DNA from: Drosophila persimilis
Taxonomy: Eukaryota; Arthropoda; Insecta; Diptera; Drosophilidae
Assembly: GCF_003286085.1 (NCBI RefSeq)
Contig: NW_020825355.1
Location: 124,001-188,000, forward strand
DNA length: 64,000 bases
Direction: 5' to 3'
Each line of letters opens with the position of its first letter. The first letter of the stretch is position 1. Shown piece after piece: positions 32,504 to 47,349 of this stretch. Below the pieces are notes generated by a model, which was not told where the DNA came from, did no database searches, and saw only the letters and a list, made by a program, of their open reading frames with translations. A program made the translations under genes and the position numbers.

Positions 32504-35500
32504 AGAGATATAGCTTGCAGAAAAAACCAGTACTTGCATGATGTGCAAATCCAAATCTTCCGAAGGCTATATCTCAGCTAAATACGGCCAGATCGGTGAA
32601 GGACCTACCTTCCCAGGATCGTGGGGATCCAGACCGTCGATCGGCATCAAAATCTCGAGTACGAAAATGATGCCGGTTTTTCGGCAAATTTAATGATGTA
32701 ACCATCATGATATTTTGCGAAAATCGTGATGGAATGGATGTCCTTTTTTCTGGTGCCAATCGGTTGGCAGGACTCTCCCGGTCACGAAATGACATGCCAC
32801 GCCCCGATCGGCTGCCGTATTGCAGAGATATAGCTTGCAGAAAAAACCAGTATTTGCATGATGTGCAAATCCAAATCTTCCGAAGGCTATATCTCAGCTA
32901 AATACTGCCAGATCGGTGAAGGACCTACCTACCCAGGATCGTGGGGATCCATACCGTCGATCGGCATCAAAATCTGGAGTAAGAAAATGATGCCAATTTT
33001 TTGAAAATTTAATGATGTAACCATCATGATATTTTGCGAAAATCGTGATGGAATGGATGTCCTTTTCTCTGGTGCCAATCGGTTGGCAGGACTCTCCCGG
33101 TCACGAAATTACATGCCACGCCCCGATCGGCTGCCGTATTGCAGAGATATAGCTTGCAGAAAAAACCAGTATTTGCATGATGTGCAAATCCAAATCTTCC
33201 GAAGGCTATATCTCAGCTAAATACGGCCAGATCGGTGAAGGACCTACCTTCCCAGGATCGTGGGGATCCAGACCGTCGATCGGCATCAAAATCTCGAGTA
33301 AGAAAATGATGCCGATTTTTTGAAAATTTAATGATGTAACCATCATGATATTTTCCGAAAATCGTAATGGAATGGATGTCCTTTTTTCTGGTGCCAATCG
33401 GTTGGCAGGACTCTCCCGGTCACGAAATGACATGCCACGCCCCGATCGGCTGCCGTATTGCAGAGATATAGCTTGCAGAAAAAACCAGTATTTGCATGAT
33501 GTGCAAATCCAAATCTTCCGAAGGCTATATCTCATCTAAATACTGCCAGATCGGTGAAGGACCTACCTTCCCAGGATCGTGGGGATCCAGACCGTCGATC
33601 GGCATCAAAATCTCGAGTAAGAAAATGATGCCGATTTTTTGAAAATTTAATGATGTAACCATCATGATATTTTGCGAAAATCGTGATGGAATGGATGTCC
33701 TTTTTTCTGGTGCCAATCGGTTGGCAGGACTCTCCCGGTCACGATATGACATGCCACGCCCCGATCGGCTGCCGTATTGCAGAGATATAGCTTGCAGAAA
33801 AAACCAGTATTTGCATGATGTGCAAATCCAAATCTTCCGAAGGCTATATCTCAGCTAAATACTGCCAGATCGGTGAAGGACCTACCTTCCCAGGATCGTG
33901 GGGATCCAGACCGTCGATCGGCATCAAAATCTCGAGTAAGAAAATGATGATTTAATGATGTAACCATCATGATATTTTCCGAAAATCGTAATGGAATGGA
34001 TGTCCTTTTTTCTGGTGCCAATCGGTTGGCAGGACTCTCCCGATCACGATATGACATGCCACGCCCCGATCGGCTGCCGTATTGCAGAGATATAGCTTGC
34101 AGAAAAAACCCGTATTTGCATAATGTGCAAATCCAAATCTTCCGAAGGCTATATCTCAGCTAAATACTGCCAGATCGGTGAAGGACCTACCTTCCCAGGA
34201 TCGTGGGGATCCAGACCGTCGATCGGCATCAAAATCTCGAGTTAGAAAATGATGCTGATTTTTTGAAAATTTAATGATGTAACCATCATGATATTTTCCG
34301 AAAATCGTAATGGAATGGATGTCCTTTTTTCTGGTGCCAATCGGTTGGCAGGACTCTCCCGGTCACGATATGACATGCCACGCCCCGATCGGTTGCCGTA
34401 TTGCAGAGATATAGCTTGCAGAAAAAACCAGTATTTGCATGATGTGCAAATCCAAATCTTCCGAAGGCTATATCTCAGCTAAATACTGCCAGATCGGTGA
34501 AGGACCTACCTTCCCAGGATCGTGGGGATCCAGACCGTCGATCGGCATCAAAATCTCGAGTAAGAAAATGATGCTGATTTTTTGAAAATTTAATGATGTA
34601 ACCATCATGATATTTTGCGAAAATCGTGATGGAATGGATGTCCTTTTCTCTGGTGCCAATCGGTTGGCAGGACTCTCCCGATCACGATATGACATGCCAC
34701 GCCCCGATCGGCTGCCGTATTGCAGAGATATAGCTTGCAGAAAAAACCCGTATTTGCATAATGTGCAAATCCAAATCTTCCGAAGGCTATATCTCAGCTA
34801 AATACTGCCAGATCGGTGAAGGACCTACCTTCCCAGGATCGTGGGGATCCAGACCGTCGATCGGCATCAAAATCTCGAGTAAGAAAATGATGCTGATTTT
34901 TTGAAAATTTAATGATGTAACCATCATGATATTTTCCGAAAATCGTAATGGAATGGATGTCCTTTTTTCTGGTGCCAATCGGTTGGCAGGACTCTCCCGG
35001 TCACGAAATGACATGCCACGCCCCGATCGGCTGCCGTATAGCAGAGAAAACCAGTATTTGCATGATGTGCAAATCCAAATCTTCCGAAGGCTATATCTCA
35101 GCTAAATACTGCCAGATCGGTGAAGGACCTACCTTCCCAGGATCGTGGGGATCCAGACCGTCGATCGGCATCAAAATCTCGAGTAAGAAAATGATGCCGA
35201 TTTTTTGAAAATTTAATGATGTAACCATCATGATATTTTGCGAAAATCGTGATGGAATGGATGTCCTTTTCTCTGGTGCCAATCGGTTGGCAGGACTCTC
35301 CCGGTCACGAAATGACATGCCACGCCCCGATCGGCTGCCGTATTGCAGAGATATAGCTTGCAGAAAAAACCAGTATTTGCATGATGTGCAAATCCAAATC
35401 TTCCGAAGGCTATATCTCAGCTAAATACTGCCAGATCGGTGAAGGACCTACCTTCCCAGGATCGTGGGGATCCAGACCGTCGATCGGCATCAAAATCTCG

Positions 35501-38500
35501 AGTAAGAAAATGATGCCAATTTTTTGAAAATTTAATGATGTAACCATCATGATATTTTCCGAAAATCGTAATGGAATGGATGTCCTTTTTTCTGGTGCCA
35601 ATCGGTTGGCAGGACTCTCCCGGTCACGAAATGACATGCCACGCCCCGATCGGCTGCCGTATAGCAGAGATATAGCTTGCAGAAAAAACCAGTATTTGCA
35701 TGATGTGCAAATCCAAATCTTCCGAAGGCTATATCTCAGCTAAATACTGCCAGATCGGTGAAGGACCTACCTTCCCAGGATCGTGGGGATCCAGACCGTC
35801 GATCGGCATCAAAATCTCGAGTAAGAAAATGATGCTGATTTTTTGAAAATTTAATGATGTAATCATCATGATATTTTCCGAAAATCGTAATGGAATGGAT
35901 GTCCTTTTTTCTGGTGCCAATCGGTTGGCAGGACTCTCCCGGTCACGAAATGACATGCCACGCCCCGATCGGCTGCCGTATAGCAGAGAAAACCAGTATT
36001 TGCATGATGTGCAAATCCAAATCTTCCGAAGGCTATATCTCAGCTAAATACTGCCAGATCGGTGAAGGACCTACCTTCCCAGGATCGTGGGGATCCAGAC
36101 CGTCGTTCGGCATCAAAATCTCGAGTAAGAAAATGATGCCGATTTTTTGAAAATTTAATGATGTAACCATCATGATATTTTCCGAAAATCGTAATGGAAT
36201 GGATGTCCTTTTTTCTGGTGCCAATCGGTTGGCAGGACTCTCCCGGTCACGAAATGACATGCCACGCCCCGATCGGCTGCCGTATTGCAGAGATATAGCT
36301 TGCAGAAAAAACCAGTATTTGCATGATGTGCAAATCCAAATCTTCCGAAGGCTATATCTCAGCTAAATACGGCCAGATCGGTGAAGGACCTACCTTCCCA
36401 GGATCGTGGGGATCCAGACCGTCGATCGGCATCAAAATCTCGAGTAAGAAAATGATGCCGATTTTTTGAAAATTTAATGATGTAACCATCATGATATTTT
36501 GCGAAAATCGTAATGGAATGGATGTCCTTTTTTCTGGTGCCAATCGGTTGGCAGGACTCTCCCGGTCACGAAATGACATGCCACGCCCCGATCGGCTGCC
36601 GTATTGCAGAGATATAGCTTGCAGAAAAAACCAGTATTTGCATGATGTGCAAATCCAAATCTTCCGAAGGCTATATCTCAGCTAAATACTGCCAGATCGG
36701 TGAAGGACCTACCTTCCCAGGATCGTGGGGATCCAGACCGTCGATCGGCATCAAAATCTCGAGTAAGAAAATGATGCCAATTTTTTGAAAATTTAATGAT
36801 GTAACCATCATGATATTTTCCGAAAATCGTAATGGAATGGATGTCCTTTTTTCTGGTGCCAATCGGTTGGCAGGACTCTCCCGGTCACGAAATGACATGC
36901 CACGCCCCGATCGGCTGCCGTATAGCAGAGATATAGCTTGCAGAAAAAACCAGTATTTGCATGATGTGCAAATCCAAATCTTCCGAAGGCTATATCTCAG
37001 CTAAATACTGCCAGATCGGTGAAGGACCTACCTTCCCAGGATCGTGGGGATCCAGACCGTCGATCGGCATCAAAATCTCGAGTAAGAAAATGATGCTGAT
37101 TTTTTGAAAATTTAATGATGTAATCATCATGATATTTTCCGAAAATCGTAATGGAATGGATGTCCTTTTTTCTGGTGCCAATCGGTTGGCAGGACTCTCC
37201 CGGTCACGAAATGACATGCCACGCCCCGATCGGCTGCCGTATAGCAGAGAAAACCAGTATTTGCATGATGTGCAAATCCAAATCTTCCGAAGGCTATATC
37301 TCAGCTAAATACTGCCAGATCGGTGAAGGACCTACCTTCCCAGGATCGTGGGGATCCAGACCGTCGTTCGGCATCAAAATCTCGAGTAAGAAAATGATGC
37401 CGATTTTTTGAAAATTTAATGATGTAACCATCATGATATTTTCCGAAAATCGTAATGGAATGGATGTCCTTTTTTCTGGTGCCAATCGGTTGGCAGGACT
37501 CTCCCGGTCACGAAATGACATGCCACGCCCCGATCGGCTGCCGTATAGCAGAGATATAGCTTGCAGAAAAAACCAGTATTTGCATGATGTGCAAATCCAA
37601 ATCTTCCGAAGGCTATATCTCAGCTAAATACTGCCAGATCGGTGAAGGACCTACCTTCCCAGGATCGTGGGGATCCAGACCGTCGTTCGGCATCAAAATC
37701 TCGAGTAAGAAAATGATGCCGATTTTTTGAAAATTTAATGATGTAACCATCATGATATTTTCCGAAAATCGTAATGGAATGGATGTCCTTTTTTCTGGTG
37801 CCAATCGGTTGGCAGGACTCTCCCGGTCACGAAATGACATGCCACGCCCCGATCGGCTGCCGTATAGCAGAGAAAACCAGTATTTGCATGATGTGCAAAT
37901 CCAAATCTTCCGAAGGCTATATCTCAGCTAAATACTGCCAGATCGGTGAAGGACCTACCTTCCCAGGATCGTGGGGATCCAGACCGTCGATCGGCATCAA
38001 AATCTCGAGTAAGAAAATGATGCCAATTTTTTGAAAATTTAATGATGTAACCATCATGATATTTTCCGAAAATCGTAATGGAATGGATGTCCTTTTTTCT
38101 GGTGCCAATCGGTTGGCAGGACTCTCCCGGTCACGAAATGACATGCCACGCCCCGATCGGCTGCCGTATAGCAGAGATATAGCTTGCAGAAAAAACCAGT
38201 ATTTGCATGATGTGCAAATCCAAATCTTCCGAAGGCTATATCTCAGCTAAATACTGCCAGATCGGTGAAGGACCTACCTTCCCAGGATCGTGGGGATCCA
38301 GACCGTCGATCGGCATCAAAATCTGGAGTAAGAAAATGATGCCAATTTTTTGAAAATTTAATGATGTAACCATCATGATATTTTGCGAAAATCGTGATGG
38401 AATGGATGTCCTTTTCTCTGGTGCCAATCGGTTGGCAGGACTCTCCCGGTCACGAAATGACATGCCACGCCCCGATCGGCTGCCGTATTGCAGAGATATA

Positions 38501-41500
38501 GCTTGCAGAAAAAACCAGTATTTGCATGATGTGCAAATCCAAATCTTCCGAAGGCTATATCTCAGCTAAATACTGCCAGATCGGTGAAGGACCTACCTTC
38601 CCAGGATCGTGGGGATCCAGACCGTCGATCGGCATCAAAATCTCGAGTAAGAAAATGATGCTGATTTTTTGAAAATTTAATGATGTAACCATCATGATAT
38701 TTTCCGAAAATCGTAATGGAATGGATGTCCTTTTTTCTGGTGCCAATCGGTTGGCAGGACTCTCCCGGTCACGAAATGACATGCCACGCCCCGATCGGCT
38801 GCCGTATAGCAGAGATATAGCTTGCAGAAAAAACCAGTATTTGCATGATGTGCAAATCCAAATCTTCCGAAGGCTATATCTCAGCTAAATACTGACAGAT
38901 CGGTGAAGGACCTACCTTCCCAGGATCGTGGGGATCCAGACCGTCGATCGGCATCAAAATCTCGAGTAAGAAAATGATGCTGATTTTTTGAAAATTTAAT
39001 GATGTAACCATCATGATATTTTGCGAAAATCGTGATGGAATGGATGTCCTTTTCTCTGGTGCCAATCGGTTGGCAGGACTCTCCCGGTCACGAAATGACA
39101 TGCCACGCCCCGATCGGCTGCCGTATTGCAGAGATATAGCTTGCAGAAAAAACCAGTATTTGCATGATGTGCAAATCCAAATCTTCCGAAGGCTATATCT
39201 CAGCTAAATACTGCCAGATCGGTGAAGGACCTACCTTCCCAGGATCGTGGGGATCCAGACCGTCGATCGGCATCAAAATCTCGAGTAAGAAAATGATGCC
39301 GATTTTTTGAAAATTTAATGATGTAACCATCATGATATTTTGCGAAAATCGTGATGGAATGGATGTCCTTTTTTCTGGTGCCAATCGGTTGGCAGGACTC
39401 TCCCGGTCACGATATGACATGCCACGCCCCGATCGGTTGCCGTATTGCAGAGATATAGCTTGCAGAAAAAACCAGTATTTGCATGATGTGCAAATCCAAA
39501 TCTTCCGAAGGCTATATCTCAGCTAAATACTGCCAGATCGGTGAAGGACCTACCTTCCCAGGATCGTGGGGATCCAGACCGTCGATCGGCATCAAAATCT
39601 CGAGTAAGAAAATGATGCCGATTTTTTGAAAATTTAATGATGTAACCATCATGATATTTTCCGAAAATCGTAATGGAATGGATGTCCTTTTTTCTGGTGC
39701 CAATCGGTTGGCAGGACTCTCCCGGTCACGAAATGACATGCCACGCCCCGATCGGCTGCCGTATAGCAGAGATATAGCTTGCAGAAAAAACCAGTATTTG
39801 CATGATGTGCAAATCCAAATCTTCCGAAGGCTATATCTCAGCTAAATACTGCCAGATCGGTGAAGGACCTACCTTCCCAGGATCGTGGGGATCCAGACCG
39901 TCGATCGGCATCAAAATCTCGAGTAAGAAAATGATGCCGATTTTTTGAAAATTTAATGATGTAACCATCATGATATTTTGCGAAAATCGTGATGGAATGG
40001 ATGTACTTTTTTCTGGTGCCAATCGGTTGGCAGGACTCTCCCGGTCACGAAATGACATGCCACGCCCCGATCGGCTGCCGTATTGCAGAGATATAGCTTG
40101 CAGAAAAAACCCGTATTTGCATAATGTGCAAATCCAAATCTTCCAAAGGCTATATCTCAGCTAAATACTGCCAGATCGGCGAAGGACCTACCTTACAAGG
40201 ACCGTGGGGATCCAGACCGTCGATCGGCATCAAAATCTCGAGTACGAAAATGATGCCGATTTTTGGCAAATTTAATGATGTAACCATCATGATATTTTCC
40301 GAACATCGTAATGGAATGGATGTCCTTTTTTCTGGTGCCAATCGGTTGGCAGGACTCTCCCGGTCACGAAATGACATGCCACGCCCCGATCGGCTGCCGT
40401 ATAGCAGAGAAAACCAGTATTTGCATGATGTGCAAATCCAAATCTTCCGAAGGCTATATCTCAGCTAAATACTGCCAGATCGGTGAAGGACCTACCTTCC
40501 CAGGATCGTGGGGATCCAGACCGTCGATCGGCATCAAAATCTCGAGTAAGAAAATGATGCCGATTTTTGGCAAATTTAATGATGTAACCATCATGATATT
40601 TTCCGAAAATCGCAATGGAATGGATGTCCTTTTTTCTGGTGCCAATCGGTTGGCAGGACTCTCCCGGTCACGAAATGACATGCCACGCCCCGATCGGCTG
40701 CCGTATAGCAGAGAAAACCAGTATTTGCATGATGTGCAAATCCAAATCTTCCGAAGGCTATATCTCAGCTAAATACTGCCAGATCGGTGAAGGACCTACC
40801 TTCCCAGGATCGTGGGGATCCAGACCGTCGATCGGCATCAAAATCTCGAGTAAGAAAATGATGCTGATTTTTTGAAAATTTAATGATGTAACCATCATGA
40901 TATTTTCCGAAAATCGCAATGGAATGGATGTCCTTTTCTCTGGTGCCAATCGGTTGGCAGGACTCTCCCGGTCACGAAATGACATGCCACGCCCCGATCG
41001 GCTGCCGTATTGCAGAGATATAGCTTGCAGAAAGAACCAGTATTTGCATGATGTGCAAATCCAAATCTTCCGAAGGCTATATCTCAGCTAAATACTGCCA
41101 GATCGGTGAAGGACCTACCTTCCCAGGATCGTGGGGATCCAGACCGTCGATCGGCATCAAAATCTCGAGTAAGAAAATGATGCCGATTTTTTGAAAATTT
41201 AATGATGTAACCATCATGATATTTTGCGAAAATCGTGATGGAATGGATGTCCTTTTCTCTGGTGCCAATCGGTTGGCAGGACTCTCCCGGTCACGAAATG
41301 ACATGCCACGCCCCGATCGGCTGCCGTATTGCAGAGATATAGCTTGCAGAAAAAACCAGTATTTGCATGATGTGCAAATCCAAATCTTCCGAAGGCTATA
41401 TCTCAGCTAAATACTGCCAGATCGGTGAAGGACCTACCTTCCCAGGATCGTGGGGATCCAGACCGTCGATCGGCATCAAAATCTCGAGTAAGAAAATGAT

Positions 41501-44500
41501 GCCGATTTTTTGAAAATTTAATGATGTAACCATCATGATATTTTGCGAAAATCGTGATGGAATGGATGTCCTTTTTTCTGGTGCCAATCGGTTGGCAGGA
41601 CTCTCCCGGTCACGATATGACATGCCACGCCCCGATCGGTTGCCGTATTGCAGAGATATAGCTTGCAGAAAAAACCAGTATTTGCATGATGTGCAAATCC
41701 AAATCTTCCGAAGGCTATATCTCAGCTAAATACTGCCAGATCGGTGAAGGACCTACCTTCCCAGGATCGTGGGGATCCAGACCGTCGATCGGCATCAAAA
41801 TCTGGAGTAAGAAAATGATGCCAATTTTTTGAAAATTTAATGATGTAACCTTCATGATATTTTGCGAAAATCGTGATGGAATGGATGTCCTTTTTTCTGG
41901 TGCCAATCGGTTGGCAGGACTCTCCCGGTCACGAAATGACATGCCACGCCCCGATCGGCTGCCGTATTGCAGAGATATAGCTTGCAGAAAAAACCAGTAT
42001 TTGCATGATGTGCAAATCCAAATCTTCCGAAGGCTATATCTCAGCTAAATACTGCCAGATCGGTGAAGGACCTACCTTCCCAGGATCGTGGGGATCCAGA
42101 CCGTCGATCGGCATCAAAATCTGGAGTAAGAAAATGATGCCAATTTTTTGAAAATTTAATGATGTAACCATCATGATATTTTGCGAAAATCGTGATGGAA
42201 TGGATGTCCTTTTCTCTGGTGCCAATCGGTTGGCAGGACTCTCCCGGTCACGAAATGACATGCCACGCCCCGATCGGCTGCCGTATTGCAGAGATATAGC
42301 TTGCAGAAAAAACCAGTATTTGCATGATGTGCAAATCCAAATCTTCCGAAGGCTATATCTCAGCTAAATACTGCCAGATCGGTGAAGGACCTACCTTCCC
42401 AGGATCGTGGGGATCCAGACCGTCGATCGGCATCAAAATCTCGAGTAAGAAAATGATGCCGATTTTTTGAAAATTTAATGATGTAACCATCATGATATTT
42501 TGCGAAAATCGTGATGGAATGGATGTCCTTTTTTCTGGTGCCAATCGGTTGGCAGGACTCTCCCGGTCACGATATGACATGCCACGCCCCGATCGGTTGC
42601 CGTATTGCAGAGATATAGCTTGCAGAAAAAACCAGTATTTGCATGATGTGCAAATCCAAATCTTCCGAAGGCTATATCTCAGCTAAATACTGCCAGATCG
42701 GTGAAGGACCTACCTTCCCAGGATCGTGGGGATCCAGACCGTCGATCGGCATCAAAATCTGGAGTAAGAAAATGATGCCAATTTTTTGAAAATTTAATGA
42801 TGTAACCTTCATGATATTTTGCGAAAATCGTGATGGAATGGATGTCCTTTTCTCTGGTGCCAATCGGTTGGCAGGACTCTCCCGGTCACGAAATGACATG
42901 CCACGCCCCGATCGGCTGCCGTATTGCAGAGATATAGCTTGCAGAAAAAACCAGTATTTGCATGATGTGCAAATCCAAATCTTCCGAAGGCTATATCTCA
43001 GCTAAATACTGCCAGATCGGTGAAGGACCTACCTTCCCAGGATCGTGGGGATCCAGACCGTCGATCGGCATCAAAATCTCGAGTAAGAAAATGATGCCGA
43101 TTTTTTGAAAATTTAATGATGTAACCATCATGATATTTTGCGAAAATCGTGATGGAATGGATGTCCTTTTTTCTGGTGCCAATCGGTTGGCAGGACTCTC
43201 CCGGTCACGATATGACATGCCACGCCCCGATCGGCTGCCGTATTGCAGAGATATAGCTTGCAGAAAAACCAGTATTTGCATAATGTGCAAATCCAAATCT
43301 TCCGAAGGCTATATCTTAGCTAAATACTGCCAGATCGGTGAAGGACCTACCTTCCCAGGATCGTGGGGATCCAGACCGTCGATCGGCATCAAAATCTCGA
43401 GTAAGAAAATGATGCCGATTTTTTGAAAATTTAATGATGTAACCATCATGATATTTTCCGAAAATCGCAATGGAATGGATGTCCTTTTTTCTGGTGCCAA
43501 TCGGTTGGCAGGACTCTCCCGGTCACGAAATGACATGCCACGCCCCGATCGGCTGCCGTATAGCAGAGATATAGCTTGCAGAAAAAACCAGTATTTGCAT
43601 GATGTGCAAATCCAAATCTTCCGAAGGCTATATCTCAGCTAAATACTGACAGATCGGTGAAGGACCTACCTTCCCAGGATCGTGGGGATCCAGACCGTCG
43701 ATCGGCATCAAAATCTCGAGTAAGAAAATGATGCCAATTTTTTGAAAATTTAATGATGTAACCATCATGATATTTTGCGAAAATCGTGATGGAATGGATG
43801 TACTTTTTTCTGGTGCCAATCGGTTGGCAGGACTCTCCCGGTCACGAAATGACATGCCACGCCCCGATCGGCTGCCGTATTGCAGAGATATAGCTTGCAG
43901 AAAAAACCCGTATTTGCATAATGTGCAAATCCAAATCTTCCAAAGGCTATATCTCAGCTAAATACGGCCAGATCGGTGAAGGACCTACCTTCCCAGGATC
44001 GTGGGGATCCAGACCGTCGATCGGCATCAAAATCTCGAGTAAGAAAATGATGCCAATTTTTTGAAAATTTAATGATGTAACCATCATGATATTTTCCGAA
44101 AATCGTAATGGAATGGATGTCCTTTTCTCTGGTGCCAATCGGTTGGCAGGACTCTCCCGGTCACGAAATGACATGCCACGCCCCGATCGGCTGCCGTATT
44201 GCAGAGATATAGCTTGCAGAAAGAACCAGTATTTGCATGATGTGCAAATCCAAATCTTCCGAAGGCTATATCTCAGCTAAATACTGCCAGATCGGTGAAG
44301 GACCTACCTTCCCAGGATCGTGGGGATCCAGACCGTCGATCGGCATCAAAATCTCGAGTAAGAAAATGATGCCGATTTTTTGAAAATTTAATGATGTAAC
44401 CATCATGATATTTTGCGAAAATCGTGATGGAATGGATGTCCTTTTCTCTGGTGCCAATCGGTTGGCAGGACTCTCCCGGTCACGAAATGACATGCCACGC

Positions 44501-47349
44501 CCCGATCGGCTGCCGTATTGCAGAGATATAGCTTGCAGAAAAAACCAGTATTTGCATGATGTGCAAATCCAAATCTTCCGAAGGCTATATCTCAGCTAAA
44601 TACTGCCAGATCGGTGAAGGACCTACCTTCCCAGGATCGTGGGGATCCAGACCGTCGATCGGCATCAAAATCTCGAGTAAGAAAATGATGCCGATTTTTT
44701 GAAAATTTAATGATGTAACCATCATGATATTTTGCGAAAATCGTGATGGAATGGATGTCCTTTTTTCTGGTGCCAATCGGTTGGCAGGACTCTCCCGGTC
44801 ACGATATGACATGCCACGCCCCGATCGGTTGCCGTATTGCAGAGATATAGCTTGCAGAAAAAACCAGTATTTGCATGATGTGCAAATCCAAATCTTCCGA
44901 AGGCTATATCTCAGCTAAATACTGCCAGATCGGTGAAGGACCTACCTTCCCAGGATCGTGGGGATCCAGACCGTCGATCGGCATCAAAATCTGGAGTAAG
45001 AAAATGATGCCAATTTTTTGAAAATTTAATGATGTAACCTTCATGATATTTTGCGAAAATCGTGATGGAATGGATGTCCTTTTTTCTGGTGCCAATCGGT
45101 TGGCAGGACTCTCCCGGTCACGAAATGACATGCCACGCCCCCGATCGGCTGCCGTATTGCAGAGATATAGCTTGCAGAAAAAACCAGTATTTGCATGATG
45201 TGCAAATCCAAATCTTCCGAAGGCTATATCTCAGCTAAATACTGCCAGATCGGTGAAGGACCTACCTTCCCAGGATCGTGGGGATCCAGACCGTCGATCG
45301 GCATCAAAATCTGGAGTAAGAAAATGATGCCAATTTTTTGAAAATTTAATGATGTAACCATCATGATATTTTCCGAAAATCGCAATGGAATGGATGTCCT
45401 TTTTTCTGGTGCCAATCGGTTGGCAGGACTCTCCCGGTCACGAAATGACATGCCACGCCCCGATCGGCTGCCGTATTGCAGAGATATAGCTTGCAGAAAA
45501 AACCAGTATTTGCATGATGTGCAAATCCAAATCTTCCGAAGGCTATATCTCAGCTAAATACTGCCAGATCGGTGAAGGACCTACCTTCCCAGGATCGTGG
45601 GGATCCAGACCGTCGATCGGCATCAAAATCTCGAGTAAGAAAATGATGCCGATTTTTTGAAAATTTAATGATGTAACCATCATGATATTTTGCGAAAATC
45701 GTTATGGAATGGATGTCCTTTTTTCTGGTGCCAATCGGTTGGCAGGACTCTCCCGGTCACGATATGACATGCCACGCCCCGATCGGTTGCCGTATTGCAG
45801 AGATATAGCTTGCAGAAAAAACCAGTATTTGCATGATGTGCAAATCCAAATCTTCCGAAGGCTATATCTCAGCTAAATACTGCCAGATCGGTGAAGGACC
45901 TACCTTCCCAGGATCGTGGGGATCCAGACCGTCGATCGGCATCAAAATCTGGAGTAAGAAAATGATGCCAATTTTTTGAAAATTTAATGATGTAACCTTC
46001 ATGATATTTTGCGAAAATCGTGATGGAATGGATGTCCTTTTCTCTGGTGCCAATCGGTTGGCAGGACTCTCCCGGTCACGAAATGACATGCCACGCCCCG
46101 ATCGGCTGCCGTATTGCAGAGATATAGCTTGCAGAAAAAACCAGTATTTGCATGATGTGCAAATCCAAATCTTCCGAAGGCTATATCTCAGCTAAATACT
46201 GCCAGATCGGTGAAGGACCTACCTTCCCAGGATCGTGGGGATCCAGACCGTCGATCGGCATCAAAATCTCGAGTAAGAAAATGATGCCGATTTTTTGAAA
46301 ATTTAATGATGTAACCATCATGATATTTTGCGAAAATCGTGATGGAATGGATGTCCTTTTTTCTGGTGCCAATCGGTTGGCAGGACTCTCCCGGTCACGA
46401 TATGACATGCCACGCCCCGATCGGCTGCCGTATAGCAGAGATATAGCTTGCAGAAAAAACCAGTATTTGCATGATGTGCAAATCCAAATCTTCCGAAGGC
46501 TATATCTCAGCTAAATACTGACAGATCGGTGAAGGACCTACCTTCCCAGGATCGTGGGGATCCAGACCGTCGATCGGCATCAAAATCTCGAGTAAGAAAA
46601 TGATGCCAATTTTTTGAAAATTTAATGATGTAACCATCATGATATTTTGCGAAAATCGTGATGGAATGGATGTACTTTTTTCTGGTGCCAATCGGTTGGC
46701 AGGACTCTCCCGGTCACGAAATGACATGCCACGCCCCGATCGGCTGCCGTATTGCAGAGATATAGCTTGCAGAAAAAACCCGTATTTGCATAATGTGCAA
46801 ATCCAAATCTTCCAAAGGCTATATCTCAGCTAAATACTGCCAGATCGGTGAAGGACCTACCTTCCCAGGATCGTGGGGATCCAGACCGTCGATCGGCATC
46901 AAAATCTCGAGTAAGAAAATGATGCCGATTTTTTGAAAATTTAATGATGTAACCATCATGATATTTTGCGAAAATCGTGATGGAATGGATGTCCTTTTTT
47001 CTGGTGCCAATCGGTTGGCAGGACTCTCCCGGTCACGAAATGACATGCCACGCCCCGATCGGCTGCCGTATAGCAGAGATATAGCTTGCAGAAAAAACCA
47101 GTATTTGCATGATGTGCAAATCCAAATCTTCCGAAGGCTATATCTCAGCTAAATACTGCCAGATCGGTGAAGGACCTACCTTCCCAGGATCGTGGGGATC
47201 CAGACCGTCGATCGGCATCAAAATCTCGAGTAAGAAAATGATGCCGATTTTTTGAAAATTTAATGATGTAACCATCATGATATTTTGCGAAAATCGTGAT
47301 GGAATGGATGTCCTTTTTTCTGGTGCCAATCGGTTGGCAGGACTCTCCC
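32504..47349 (-). repeat. 319-bp tandem array, block R1 (about 46.5 monomers)
   Basis: Longest block, in orientation R (reverse complement of L1). Monomers are 319 bp and highly homogeneous. Length variants: a 305-bp copy near 33945 (14-bp deletion in the GATGCCGATTTTTTGAAA region), six copies of about 304 bp lacking ATATAGCTTGCAGAA (junctions near 35041, 35984, 37245, 37868, 40406, 40709), a 318-bp copy near 43265 and a 320-bp copy near 45140. Higher-order repeats of 957 and 1261 bp are visible. Each monomer has a GAGATATAGC/GCTATATCTC dyad and ATTTGCAT at its centre. It ends at the 597-bp module. Confidence 0.97.

Noticed and set aside
32504..47349. CRISPR-like regular repeat
   Set aside because: Eukaryotic 319-bp satellite with no spacer variation; not a CRISPR array.
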